A DNA stretch of 64,000 nucleotides from Pseudomonas sp. TMP9 (GTDB lineage Bacteria > Pseudomonadota > Gammaproteobacteria > Pseudomonadales > Pseudomonadaceae). The notes beneath the pieces were generated by a model, which made no database searches, had not been told where the DNA came from, and was given only the letters and a program-made list of their open reading frames with translations. The first letter of the stretch is position 1; each line of letters begins with the position of its first letter. Below, piece after piece: positions 26,804 to 34,537 of this stretch. The DNA is taken from the NCBI RefSeq assembly GCF_037943105.1, contig NZ_CP149803.1:3685563-3749562 (forward strand), given 5' to 3'. The translations under genes and the position numbers were made by a program.

Positions 26804-27157
26804 ATGCGCGCTTTTCTGCTGCTGAGCCTGTTTAGCCTGTCTGGTTTAGCCTGGGGCGAAGCCTGTGTGGTGCATAGCCAAGCTGAGCGGTTGGATGTGA
26901 AGGTCTGCCAGCAGAACCGTAGCATCCCGCCCAACCTGTTCCGCACTGGCTTCTGCCAACCGCAGCTAAAGGGGCAAAAGGTCGCGGTCGAGTTTGTCGA
27001 ACAGTGCCCGCAGGGCTCCTTCGGCGTGTGCCGCAACGCCACGGTGGGCGGCACGCCCTATAAGCAGGATGTGCACTATTACGGTGTGGCCAGCGACGCC
27101 AATTACCTCAAACCTTTTTGCGAGAAGCAGAGCAGGGGTGTGTGGATGGCGCGTTAG
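26804..27157 (+). CDS. small secreted cysteine-rich protein, function unknown
   Basis: 117 residues with a signal peptide (MRAFLLLSLFSLSGLAWG). The mature part has six cysteines spread over ~95 residues, an even number that fits three disulfides in the periplasm. No known domain is recognised. It starts at ATG 26804; a TTG directly before it could be read instead. It lies between the CobW-type GTPase (divergent) and the zinc block (convergent), so a metal-related role is possible but unproven. Confidence 0.65.
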   Translation: MRAFLLLSLFSLSGLAWGEACVVHSQAERLDVKVCQQNRSIPPNLFRTGFCQPQLKGQKVAVEFVEQCPQGSFGVCRNATVGGTPYKQDVHYYGVASDANYLKPFCEKQSRGVWMAR

Positions 27158-27219
27158 CAGCGCCGTGGATGCCTTATCCCGGCATGCCGACTCAAGTACC
27201 GACGTGCCGTCCGGACACT

Positions 27220-27249
27220 AAGGCGACCTGCACCGCCGCCTATTTTTTT
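27220..27249 (+). terminator. probable terminator after the cysteine-rich protein gene
   Basis: Stem AGGCG / CGCCT with an 11-base loop, followed by A and seven T residues. The stem is short, but the T tract is strong, and it lies in the gap between convergent genes. Confidence 0.45.
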
Positions 27250-27258
27250 GGCAAGCGA

Positions 27259-27903
27259 TTACGCCAACCAGTCTAGGGTCAAGAGCAGCCGCTGTTGGCC
27301 AACCGGCAGTTGCGGCGACCTATGGATCAAGCCGCCGCCCTCATTACCGATCCATTTTTCACCCTTGGCCAGCAGCACGTCACCCGTCTTGGCGCGCTCG
27401 ATCAGCGCCGCATCAGTGGGCTCGGCGGTCGGATCACCCAGACGACGCCGCGCCATAACACCTTCAGCCAGCCACTCACTGCCAACGCCGGCGTAGCTGG
27501 TGATCAGCCTGACCGGCACTTGATCAACGTGAAAGCGCGGGCACATGGCCTTGTCGAGAATGCGCAGGCGCACGCCGATGCGCTGGGCATCGAACAGGCA
27601 AGCAAATGCGCTGATCAGCCAGCTGACATCCTGCAAAAAAGCCGCCTGCCCGGGGAGATCGCTGTAAGTATCGACCAGCCCACTCAGGTTCGGCTCGCTC
27701 TCCGGGCTGGGCAGCTCTAGCACGCTGGAGTGCCCCAATGGCCTGCCTTGGGCCAGCAAGGCGCTGGCAAAACCACTGACCTGCGCCGGTAATTGACGCT
27801 GCCAGACGGCCAGGTTGACCTCGTCACGCAGCACCTCACCGAGCACCTCGATCTGCTCGCGGCTGACCTGCTGCAACGGTTGACGCAAAACTGGCGCCAG
27901 CAT
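27259..27903 (-). CDS. DUF1826 family protein, zinc-operon partner
   Basis: 214 residues matching DUF1826 as I remember it: a conserved DVSWLISAFACLFDAQRIGVRLRILD, the metal-ligand-like CPRFHVDQVPVRLITSY, and a C-terminal GGGLIHRSP. The fold has a cupin/2OG-oxygenase look around Cys, His and Asp, but activity is unknown. Its ATG overlaps the zigA stop codon by one base, so it is translationally coupled. DUF1826 genes commonly accompany COG0523 zinc genes, which supports a role in zinc limitation. Confidence 0.82.
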   Translation of the reverse strand: MLAPVLRQPLQQVSREQIEVLGEVLRDEVNLAVWQRQLPAQVSGFASALLAQGRPLGHSSVLELPSPESEPNLSGLVDTYSDLPGQAAFLQDVSWLISAFACLFDAQRIGVRLRILDKAMCPRFHVDQVPVRLITSYAGVGSEWLAEGVMARRRLGDPTAEPTDAALIERAKTGDVLLAKGEKWIGNEGGGLIHRSPQLPVGQQRLLLTLDWLA

Positions 27904-29108
27904 CAGACGGCCTCCTCCTGCCAAGGGCCGAACGGGTCCGGCAGCGCCAACCAAGCGCCCACGCCCTGAGCCATTTCGGCATCGGTCAGCAGGCAGGCAT
28001 TCAGCTCGGCATGCAGTTGCGCGAAGTCGATGTTCTGGCCAATAAACACCAGCTCCTGACGGCAATCGCCACTTTGCGCCTCCCAGTTTTTCATGATCGC
28101 CTGCAGCCCTTCGTCGTCGGTCGGCCACTGATCTTTCGGCACAAACCGCCACCAGCGCCCGGCAAAACCATGGCGCATCAGTCCGCCCGCCTGCGACCAA
28201 CTACCAGCCTCTTGGTGCTTGCTGGCCAGCCAGAAGAAGCCCTTGCTGCGCAGCAGGCGGCCGTTGGTCCACTCACGGTTGATGAAGGTGAAGAAGCGCT
28301 CAGGATGCAACGGCCGACGCGCCCGGTACGCCGTGGAGGCGATGCCGTATTCCTCGGTTTCCGGAATGTGCTCACCGCGCAGTTCTTTGAGCCAGCCCGG
28401 CGCTTGGGCCGCGCGCTCGAAATCAAAACGACCGGTGTTGAGGATTTTGTTGAGCGGCACCGCGCCCATGGCCATGGGGATGATCTCGGCGTGGGTGTTG
28501 AGCCCCTTGAGGATGGCCATCAGCTCTTCGCGCTCGCGGCTGCTGATCAGGTCGATCTTGCTCACCAGCAGTACATCGGCGAACTCCACTTGTTCAATCA
28601 GCAGGTCGGTAATCGAGCGCTCGTCGTCTTCACCGAGGGTTTCGCCCCGGCTGGCCAGGCTCTCGGCTTCATGGAAGTCGCGCAGAAAGTTCACCCCATC
28701 GACCACCGTCACCATGGTGTCCAGACGCGCGACATCGGCCAGGCTCTGGCCGTCTTCGCCGCGGAAGGTGAAGGTCTCGGCCACCGGCAGCGGTTCGGAA
28801 ATACCGGTGGACTCGATCAGCAAGTAGTCGAAGCGACCATCACGGGCCAGACGGCCGACTTCTTCCAGCAGGTCTTCGCGCAACGTGCAGCAGATGCAGC
28901 CGTTGCTCATTTCCACGAGCTTTTCTTCGCCACGGCTCAGGCTGACATCGCGCTGAACTTCGCTGCCATCGATGTTGATCTCGCTCATGTCGTTAACGAT
29001 TACCGCGACTTTCAGCCCCTGACGGTTTTTCAGGATGGCGTTAAGCAAGGTGCTTTTACCGGCACCGAGAAAGCCGGACAGCACGGTTACAGGAAGACGA
29101 TTGGTCAT
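27903..29108 (-). CDS. zigA: COG0523 zinc-homeostasis GTPase ZigA
   Basis: 401 residues: G1 motif [12 protein letters not shown], metal-binding NGCICC, LVSKIDL for guanine recognition, and a long CobW_C domain with [13 protein letters not shown]. In P. aeruginosa-type genomes zigA is Zur-repressed and induced by zinc starvation; the protein is thought to deliver zinc to priority enzymes. Starting at 29108 gives the family N terminus [13 protein letters not shown]; the frame to 29186 overlaps dksA2 and is rejected. It follows dksA2 by 14 bp and is coupled to the DUF1826 gene. Confidence 0.92.
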   Translation of the reverse strand: MTNRLPVTVLSGFLGAGKSTLLNAILKNRQGLKVAVIVNDMSEINIDGSEVQRDVSLSRGEEKLVEMSNGCICCTLREDLLEEVGRLARDGRFDYLLIESTGISEPLPVAETFTFRGEDGQSLADVARLDTMVTVVDGVNFLRDFHEAESLASRGETLGEDDERSITDLLIEQVEFADVLLVSKIDLISSREREELMAILKGLNTHAEIIPMAMGAVPLNKILNTGRFDFERAAQAPGWLKELRGEHIPETEEYGIASTAYRARRPLHPERFFTFINREWTNGRLLRSKGFFWLASKHQEAGSWSQAGGLMRHGFAGRWWRFVPKDQWPTDDEGLQAIMKNWEAQSGDCRQELVFIGQNIDFAQLHAELNACLLTDAEMAQGVGAWLALPDPFGPWQEEAV

Positions 29109-29122
29109 GATTTCAGGCTCCA

Positions 29123-29548
29123 TCATTGTTCGGTATGGCGTAGGTGTTTTTCGCGTTGCTCTTGGCGTTCTTTGGCTTCGATGCACAGGCTGGCGGTGGG
29201 CCGCAGCAGAAGGCGCTTAAGGCCGATGGGCTCACCGGTCTCAATGCACCAGCCAAACTCACCCCGGGATAGGCGACTAAGGGCTTGGTTGATCTTGTCG
29301 AGCAGCTTTTTCTCCCGCTCCAACAGGCGCAGCTGCCATTGGCGCTGCTCTTCGGCGCTGCCGATATCGGCGGGGTCGCTGCTGGTTTCGCGCTCGCGCA
29401 GGCCTTCGAACTCTTCGCTAATTCGCGCTTGCAGCTCGTCGCGCTGGACGATTAGCAAGGCGCGGAAGAACTGCAGCTGGGTGTTGTTCATGTAGTGATC
29501 AGCTGGCTGGGCCAGCAGTTGTTCCTGGCTAATCAGGCTCGTGCTCAT
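29123..29548 (-). CDS. dksA2: zinc-independent RNA polymerase-binding protein DksA2
   Basis: 141 residues with the DksA coiled-coil and globular region: [20 protein letters not shown] and [15 protein letters not shown]...ASLCIEAKE. Canonical DksA has four zinc-finger Cys; here only the first and third remain, the others being Thr and Ala. This is the C-minus paralogue pattern that lets DksA2 function without zinc. It modulates RNA polymerase with ppGpp and substitutes for DksA when zinc is scarce. It is divergent from folE2, with a Zur-box-like palindrome between them, and leads the dksA2-zigA-DUF1826 operon. Confidence 0.93.
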   Translation of the reverse strand: MSTSLISQEQLLAQPADHYMNNTQLQFFRALLIVQRDELQARISEEFEGLRERETSSDPADIGSAEEQRQWQLRLLEREKKLLDKINQALSRLSRGEFGWCIETGEPIGLKRLLLRPTASLCIEAKERQEQREKHLRHTEQ

Positions 29549-29577
29549 GATGCGAATTCACTGGTATATGGCTTTAA

Positions 29578-29595
29578 TTGTTATAACATAACATT
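29578..29595. promoter_or_regulatory. Zur-box-like palindrome between dksA2 and folE2
   Basis: TGTTATAACA is a perfect palindrome (29579-29588), and the overlapping GTTATAACATAAC (29580-29592) pairs GTTAT with ATAAC. It resembles the AT-rich Zur operator of Pseudomonas. Lying in the 76-bp gap between two divergent zinc-starvation operons, it could control both. Confidence 0.75.
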
Positions 29596-29624
29596 TATCA
29601 CCCGCCGCCACCTCGGATTTTCAG

Positions 29625-30521
29625 ATGAATGCACTCACCCTGCCGGACATCGCCAGCCAGGCGAGCCACCATGCACAGCGCCTGGACTGGGTGGGCATGG
29701 GCGACATTGCCCTGCCTGTGTTGCTGGCCGACCAGCGCATCAATGCCCGCGCCAGTGCCGGCGTCAGCCTCGACGATGGCAATGCCCGTGGCATTCATAT
29801 GTCGCGGCTGTACCTAGCGCTGCATGCGCTGGAAGCGCACCCCCTGACTCCGGCCGTGCTGCAAGAGTTGCTCAACAGTTTTTTGCGCAGCCACGAAGGC
29901 CTGTCGCAAGCGGCCAGCGTGACCCTTAACGGCGACGCCTTGTTAAGTCGTCCGGCGCTGGTCAGCCCATTGTCGGGGTGGAAGTCCTACCCCTTCGAAG
30001 TGCGTGCACGCCAGGATTCATGGGGGTTTCACGTGGAACTACAGGTGCAGGTGGCCTATTCCTCGACGTGCCCCTGCTCAGCCGCACTGGCCCGCCAGTT
30101 AATTCAGCAGCAGTTTTCCCACGACTTCGCCGACCAGCCGCTCAGCCATGCACAGGTGCTGGCATGGCTCGTTTCGCCTCACGGCATCGTCGCCACACCG
30201 CACAGCCAGCGCAGCTACGCCACCTTGCAGGTGCGCCTGCAGGCCGACAGCACAGAGTTGCCACTGGTTGAGCTGATCGACGCCGCCGAACAGGCCCTCG
30301 GCACTGCCGTGCAGACGGCGGTAAAGCGCGCCGATGAGCAGGCCTTCGCCCTGGCCAACGGGCAAAACCTGATGTTCTGCGAAGACGCTGCCCGCCGCTT
30401 GCACAGTGCCTTGCGCGAACAACCGGCCTTCAGCGCCTTTCACCTGCGCGTGGTGCACGCGGAAAGCCTGCACGCCCATGATGCGGTTGCCATCAGCCGT
30501 TGGAACTGGAGCCCGGCATGA
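29625..30521 (+). CDS. folE2: zinc-independent GTP cyclohydrolase FolE2 (type IB)
   Basis: 298 residues. The family signature AYSSTCPCSAAL carries the metal-binding Cys of type IB cyclohydrolases, and the N terminus has RLDWVGMGDIALPV. It converts GTP to dihydroneopterin triphosphate, the first step of folate synthesis, using metals other than zinc. Zur-controlled folE2 replaces zinc-dependent FolE in zinc starvation. It is the first gene of a coupled operon with the znuC-, znuB- and znuA-like genes; its stop TGA overlaps the next ATG. Confidence 0.93.
   Translation: MNALTLPDIASQASHHAQRLDWVGMGDIALPVLLADQRINARASAGVSLDDGNARGIHMSRLYLALHALEAHPLTPAVLQELLNSFLRSHEGLSQAASVTLNGDALLSRPALVSPLSGWKSYPFEVRARQDSWGFHVELQVQVAYSSTCPCSAALARQLIQQQFSHDFADQPLSHAQVLAWLVSPHGIVATPHSQRSYATLQVRLQADSTELPLVELIDAAEQALGTAVQTAVKRADEQAFALANGQNLMFCEDAARRLHSALREQPAFSAFHLRVVHAESLHAHDAVAISRWNWSPA
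30026..30039. other. parS-like 14-mer inside folE2
   Basis: GTTTCACGTGGAAC equals the core of one classical chromosomal parS site type recognised by ParB/Spo0J. It lies in folE2 coding sequence, where the codons give the conserved-looking W-G-F-H-V-E, so coincidence is possible. It is about 25 kb from parAB, within the origin-proximal zone where parS sites cluster. Confidence 0.4.
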
Positions 30522-31189
30522 TCCACTGCCACAACCTGCAATGGGGCCCTGCCGGACACCCACTGACCCCACCCTTGAACCTGCACTTGCCCCGCGCCAG
30601 CCTGACCGGGGTGATCGGCAGCAACGGCTGTGGCAAAAGTAGCCTGCTCAAGGTCATCGCCGGCATCGCTCAACCTTTGCGCGGGCAGGTCGAACTGACC
30701 GTACCGCGCTTGGGTGGCGTGGGCTACCTAGTGCAACAGCAGGCACTGGACCGGCAATTCCCGATCACCCTGCAGGATCTGGTCAGCGCCGGGTTATGGC
30801 GCAGCCGCCTGAGTCGCCCGCAACGTCAGGCGCGGTTAGAGCAGGCATTGGCCGACTGGGGCCTGAGCGAGTTGCAACAGCACAGCCTGCAAGCGTTGTC
30901 CGGCGGTGAATTGCAACGCGCCCTGCTTGCCCGCCTGAGCCTGACCGAGGCGCAGGTGCTCTTGCTCGATGAGCCAGAGGCCGCACTGGATGAACACGGC
31001 CTGACCCTGCTTTGGCAGCACATCGCACGCTGGCAGGCAGAAGGCCGCACACAAATGGTCGTCAGCCATTCCCTTAGCCACATGAGCCAGCACTTGGACA
31101 ATGCGCTGCTGGTGTCGCGCAGCGGCTGCATCTTCGCGCCGATTCGTGAGCTGATGGGCCAACGCTCGCCGCTGGAGCACGTGGCGTGA
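30518..31189 (+). CDS. znuC: zinc/manganese-type ABC transporter ATP-binding protein
   Basis: 223 residues. Walker A is IGSNGCGKSSLL, the ABC signature LSGGELQRALLARL, Walker B VLLLDEPEAALDEHG and the switch His in VVSHSLSH. It energises the membrane component encoded next. The ATG overlaps the folE2 stop (ATGA), confirming the operon. The gene symbol follows the ZnuABC-like arrangement; this could be a second, Zur-regulated zinc uptake system rather than the main ZnuABC. Confidence 0.85.
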   Translation: MIHCHNLQWGPAGHPLTPPLNLHLPRASLTGVIGSNGCGKSSLLKVIAGIAQPLRGQVELTVPRLGGVGYLVQQQALDRQFPITLQDLVSAGLWRSRLSRPQRQARLEQALADWGLSELQQHSLQALSGGELQRALLARLSLTEAQVLLLDEPEAALDEHGLTLLWQHIARWQAEGRTQMVVSHSLSHMSQHLDNALLVSRSGCIFAPIRELMGQRSPLEHVA

Positions 31190-32052
31190 GCCTGGAGCTG
31201 CTGTGGACGCCTTTCGTCGAGTTCGCCTTTATGCGCCGCGCGTTGTTGGGCGGCGTGGCGCTGGCGATGAGTGCCGCACCACTGGGAGTGTTTCTGGTGT
31301 TGCGTCGTTTGAGCCTGATGGGCGATGCGATTGCCCACGGCATCTTGCCTGGCGCGGCAGTGGGCTTCTGGTTGTTTGGCCTGAGCCTGCCAGCGTTGAC
31401 GCTTGGCGGGCTGGTCGCTGGCCTTGGCATGGCCGGAATCGCCGCCTGGGTGACGCGGCGCACCGGCCTGCGTGAAGACGCCAGCCTGGCCGCGATTTAT
31501 CCGATTTCGCTGGCCAGCGGCGTGTTGCTGCTGGGCCTGGCCGGCAATCAACTCGACCTGCTGCACTTGCTGTTCGGCTCGGTGCTGGCCGTGGACCCAC
31601 CCACCCTGAACGGCATGTTGCTGGTGTCCATCGGCAGCCTGTTGCTGCTCGCCCTGATTTACCGCTGGCTGCTGATGGACAGCCTCGACCCGCTGTTTCT
31701 CGGCGGGGTCAGCCGCTTCGGCCCGCTGGCCTACGGGCTGTTTCTGGGTTTGGTGGTGCTCAATTTAGTGGTCGGCTTTCAGGCCATCGGCGCGCTGATG
31801 GTGGTCGGTTTGATGATGTTACCGGCCGCCGCCGCACGGTTCTGGAGCCGCCGCCTGCCGCGCATGTTACTGCTCGCCGCCCTGACCGGCGCAACCTGCG
31901 TCTGGCTCGGCCTGCTGCTCTCCTACTACGCCAACCTGCCCAGCGGTCCGTGCATCGTGCTGCTCGCCGGCCTGGCTTACATCGGCTCCGTTGCATTTGG
32001 CCCACTAAACGGCCTGCTGCGTCGTCCTCCGCATTTATCTCACGCACCCTAA
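31186..32052 (+). CDS. znuB: metal ABC transporter permease
   Basis: 288 residues, about eight to nine transmembrane helices, ABC-3 family (FMRRALLGGVALAMSAAPLGVFLVLRR and MGDAIAHGILPG are the typical N-terminal motifs). It forms the zinc (or manganese) channel with the preceding ATPase. The GTG start overlaps the upstream stop (GTGA), so translation is coupled. The family includes ZnuB, TroC and MntB; zinc is inferred from the folE2 and Zur-box context. Confidence 0.85.
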   Translation: MSLELLWTPFVEFAFMRRALLGGVALAMSAAPLGVFLVLRRLSLMGDAIAHGILPGAAVGFWLFGLSLPALTLGGLVAGLGMAGIAAWVTRRTGLREDASLAAIYPISLASGVLLLGLAGNQLDLLHLLFGSVLAVDPPTLNGMLLVSIGSLLLLALIYRWLLMDSLDPLFLGGVSRFGPLAYGLFLGLVVLNLVVGFQAIGALMVVGLMMLPAAAARFWSRRLPRMLLLAALTGATCVWLGLLLSYYANLPSGPCIVLLAGLAYIGSVAFGPLNGLLRRPPHLSHAP

Positions 32053-32062
32053 GGAATCCACC

Positions 32063-32935
32063 ATGCGCACCCTGATTGCCCTGCTGACCTTAAGTTTTGC
32101 CCTGTTCGCCCACGCTGAAGAGAAGCTCAAAGTTGTTACCAGCTTTAGCATTTTGGCCGACATTACCCAGCAAATTGCCGGAGATAAGCTCGAAGTTCGC
32201 AACCTGGTGGGTGCCGACGCCGATGCGCATGTCTATCAGCCCAGCGCTGAGGATGCCAAAGCGGTATTCGCCGCCGACCTGATCATCGCCAACGGCCTGG
32301 GCTTTGAACCTTGGCTGGCGCGCTTGATAGCCAGCAGCGAGGCACCCGGTACACGCATCGATGCCAGCACCGGCGTACTGCCGCTGATGCTCGATGAAGA
32401 CGGCCAGCAGGTGGCCGATCCGCACGCCTGGCAGAACCTGGCCAATGCCGAGATTTACGTACGCAACATCACCAAGGCGCTGAGCCAGATCGATCCGGCC
32501 AACGCAGAGTTTTATGCCTACCGCAGCGAGGCCTATATCAGCCAGATTCGCGCCCTGCTGAGTGAAGCCCGCGCCAGCCTGGGCAAACTGCCACCGGCAC
32601 AGCGCACGATCATCACCAGCCATGACGCCTTCGCCTACCTGGGTCAGGCCTACGGCCTGAAATTTGTCGCGCCGCAGGGCTTGAGCACCGCCGATGAACC
32701 GTCCGCCGCCGACGTGGCCGGGCTGATCCGGCAGATTCGCGGCGACGGGGTAAAAGCCGTGTTTGTTGAAAACATCCGCGACCAACGCCTGATCCAGCAA
32801 ATCGCCAGCGAGGCTGGGGCCACAGTCGGCGGCACGCTGTACTCCGATGCGCTGGCCAGCGAGGGACCGGCCAGCACCTACCTGGGCATGTTCAAGTACA
32901 ACCTCGACACCCTGCTGGCCGCACTAAAGCCATGA
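32063..32935 (+). CDS. znuA: metal-binding periplasmic protein of the ABC transporter (cluster A-I)
   Basis: 290 residues with signal peptide (MRTLIALLTLSFALFAHA). Ligand residues typical of cluster A-I metal receptors are visible: an early DAHVY His, a second His in DPHAWQNL, TSHDAFAYLG with the third His, and a late YSDALAS Asp. It lacks the long His-rich loop of E. coli ZnuA. It captures zinc, possibly manganese, for the adjacent permease. It begins 10 bp after the permease stop. Confidence 0.85.
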   Translation: MRTLIALLTLSFALFAHAEEKLKVVTSFSILADITQQIAGDKLEVRNLVGADADAHVYQPSAEDAKAVFAADLIIANGLGFEPWLARLIASSEAPGTRIDASTGVLPLMLDEDGQQVADPHAWQNLANAEIYVRNITKALSQIDPANAEFYAYRSEAYISQIRALLSEARASLGKLPPAQRTIITSHDAFAYLGQAYGLKFVAPQGLSTADEPSAADVAGLIRQIRGDGVKAVFVENIRDQRLIQQIASEAGATVGGTLYSDALASEGPASTYLGMFKYNLDTLLAALKP

Positions 32936-33033
32936 ACCTATGGTTGAAACAGATCGGGCCAGCGGGGCGACATTCGTCCGCTGATCAGCCCATTTAGTCG
33001 TTATCCTGCACGCCCACACCACCAAGGAAGCCC

Positions 33034-33405
33034 ATGAGCCTTACCAAGCGCGAGCAAAGCCGAATCGAACGGACACTGGCCGCGGCCCTCACCGACGCCT
33101 GCGAAGCCGGCAAGGTAGAAATTGTCGGCTTCCAGTGGCTGACCCATGACGTCGATTACCAGCGCTTCCCAGAAAGCCTGCGGGTGATCTGGGTCTTCGC
33201 CGGGCAGGCGGAACAGGACGCCGCCATCGCCAAGGGACAGGATCGCCTGATGCAGACACTCACCGCTGGTGCTTTAGAAGCAGCGGCGATTCAACTCGAA
33301 ACGCTCCCAACCCACGTGCACTTCGACAACGAACAACAGTGCCTGAGGGTCGATGGCGGCAACTGGCAACAACGCCTGACACGCCAACGTTCGAGCAAGC
33401 GCTGA
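33034..33405 (+). CDS. small cytoplasmic protein, function unknown
   Basis: 123 residues with no signal peptide or membrane helix. It begins MSLTKREQSRIERTLAAALTDACEA and ends with a basic tail; the middle contains FQWLTHDVDYQRFPESLRVIWVF. Homologues in Pseudomonas have sometimes been labelled Fis-family regulators, but I see no convincing helix-turn-helix. It is followed three bases later by a DUF1289 gene, suggesting one transcript. Confidence 0.6.
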   Translation: MSLTKREQSRIERTLAAALTDACEAGKVEIVGFQWLTHDVDYQRFPESLRVIWVFAGQAEQDAAIAKGQDRLMQTLTAGALEAAAIQLETLPTHVHFDNEQQCLRVDGGNWQQRLTRQRSSKR

Positions 33406-33408
33406 AGC

Positions 33409-33591
33409 ATGGCTAAAGAGATTGGGAACCCCTGTATTTCCGTCTGCCAGTTGAGCGGCGACCTCTGCCTGAGCTGCGGGCGCAGCAAGGCTGAGATCAA
33501 ACAGTGGAAGCGCATGAAGCGCCCGGAAAAGATGGCCGCCGTGCAACGCGCCAGCCAACGCCTGAAAAGTCTGAACAAGAAGAAACCCTGA
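33409..33591 (+). CDS. DUF1289 small cysteine protein
   Basis: 60 residues. Four cysteines in NPCISVCQLSGDLCLSCGRS define DUF1289 (YdhL-like), thought to bind a metal or Fe-S centre. The rest is a basic helical tail (KMAAVQRASQRLKSLNKKK). The function is unknown. It starts three bases after the preceding hypothetical gene. Confidence 0.85.
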   Translation: MAKEIGNPCISVCQLSGDLCLSCGRSKAEIKQWKRMKRPEKMAAVQRASQRLKSLNKKKP

Positions 33592-33690
33592 GCGGGTTCT
33601 GCAATCCAGAGCGACTCAATCACCTTGAGCAATGCGCCGCCGCACGCTGACAATACTGAGCATTCACATCGACAGAGGCGCCGAACCCCT

Positions 33691-34165
33691 TTGATCTATC
33701 TGCGGCCCTACCAACCTCACGACCTGCCCGCCATCGTCACGCTGTTTCAGGCCTCGGTGAGCCAGTTGACCACCGAGACACTACGACGCAGCGCAGCGTC
33801 AGGCCTGGTCTACCAAGGTTGCGGACATGCCCGCCTGGCAAACACGTTTGGCGTCACTTGAGCTGTTTATCGCAGAAGAAGACCAGACTATCGCCGGCTT
33901 TATCGGCTTTAGCCTGGATGGGCATATTGATCTGCTGTTTACCGCACCGGGCTGTGCCCGCCAAGGGGTCGCCAGCACCTTGTATGCCACTGCAGAGCAG
34001 CGTCTGCGGGCGACGGGTGTGCGCGAGCTGCATACCGAAGCCCGCCTGGTGGCTCAGGCGTTTTTTGCTGGCCAGGGATTTTCTGCGGAGCAGGCACAGA
34101 CGGTGGTGCGCGACGCTGTTATTTTGCCGCGCATGCTGATGGGAAAAACTCTGGAGCCGTTATGA
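33691..34165 (+). pseudogene. GNAT acetyltransferase broken by a +1 frameshift
   Basis: Two overlapping frames together make one GNAT N-acetyltransferase. The first frame reads LIYLRPYQPHDLPAIVTLF from a TTG at 33691; the second continues from about 33779 with HYDAAQRQAWSTKVADMPAW, then the acetyl-CoA-binding GCARQGVASTLY and a C-terminal FFAGQGF. Deleting one base, the A at 33778, restores TEHYDAAQRQAW and a full-length domain. The frameshift is thus a single extra base. It is either a recent inactivation or a sequencing error; a shorter product from an ATG at 33827 would lack the N-terminal strand. Its last codons overlap the next gene. Confidence 0.8.
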
Positions 34166-34398
34166 ATACCCTGACGATGATCGTGCTGACCGCCGTGGTG
34201 CTGGCCGCTTGCGCCTTGGCGCTGTGGAGCTGGCGCAACCAGCGCAAACTAGAGAAGTTGGATGAACGCATCAACCGGCAGAGCGAGTTGATCGAACAGC
34301 TCGACAGCGTCTTGGAGAACCCGCAGCTCAGCGAAGCCGAGCAGTTGGCAAAAAGTGAAGCCTTGCTGGCCAAGCTGCAGGAAACTCGAAAGCCTTAG
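34162..34398 (+). CDS. small membrane coiled-coil protein, function unknown
   Basis: 78 residues: an N-terminal membrane helix (LTMIVLTAVVLAACALALWSW) then a charged coiled-coil region rich in Leu, Glu, Lys and Gln. It overlaps the end of the broken acetyltransferase by four bases, so the two were probably co-transcribed. A perfect 7+2+7 inverted repeat (CCTTAGG-TC-CCTAAGG) covers its stop codon at 34393-34408 but has no T tract. No homologous family is recognised. Confidence 0.6.
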   Translation: MNTLTMIVLTAVVLAACALALWSWRNQRKLEKLDERINRQSELIEQLDSVLENPQLSEAEQLAKSEALLAKLQETRKP

Positions 34399-34537
34399 GT
34401 CCCTAAGGTTGGTCGTGGACGACGCGAATCCAGCCCAAGTAGGACCCAGCTCGCTGGCGATCTGGCGACATTTGCTGATCAAAAGCATCGCGGGCAATAA
34501 CTGGTCGCCCCCGCGCCTACAAAAGCTAACCCGCGCC

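Noticed and set aside
28011..29495. Large plus-strand reading frame (494 codons) opposite zigA/dksA2
   Set aside because: It is antisense to well-supported genes with conserved motifs and has no recognisable protein content.
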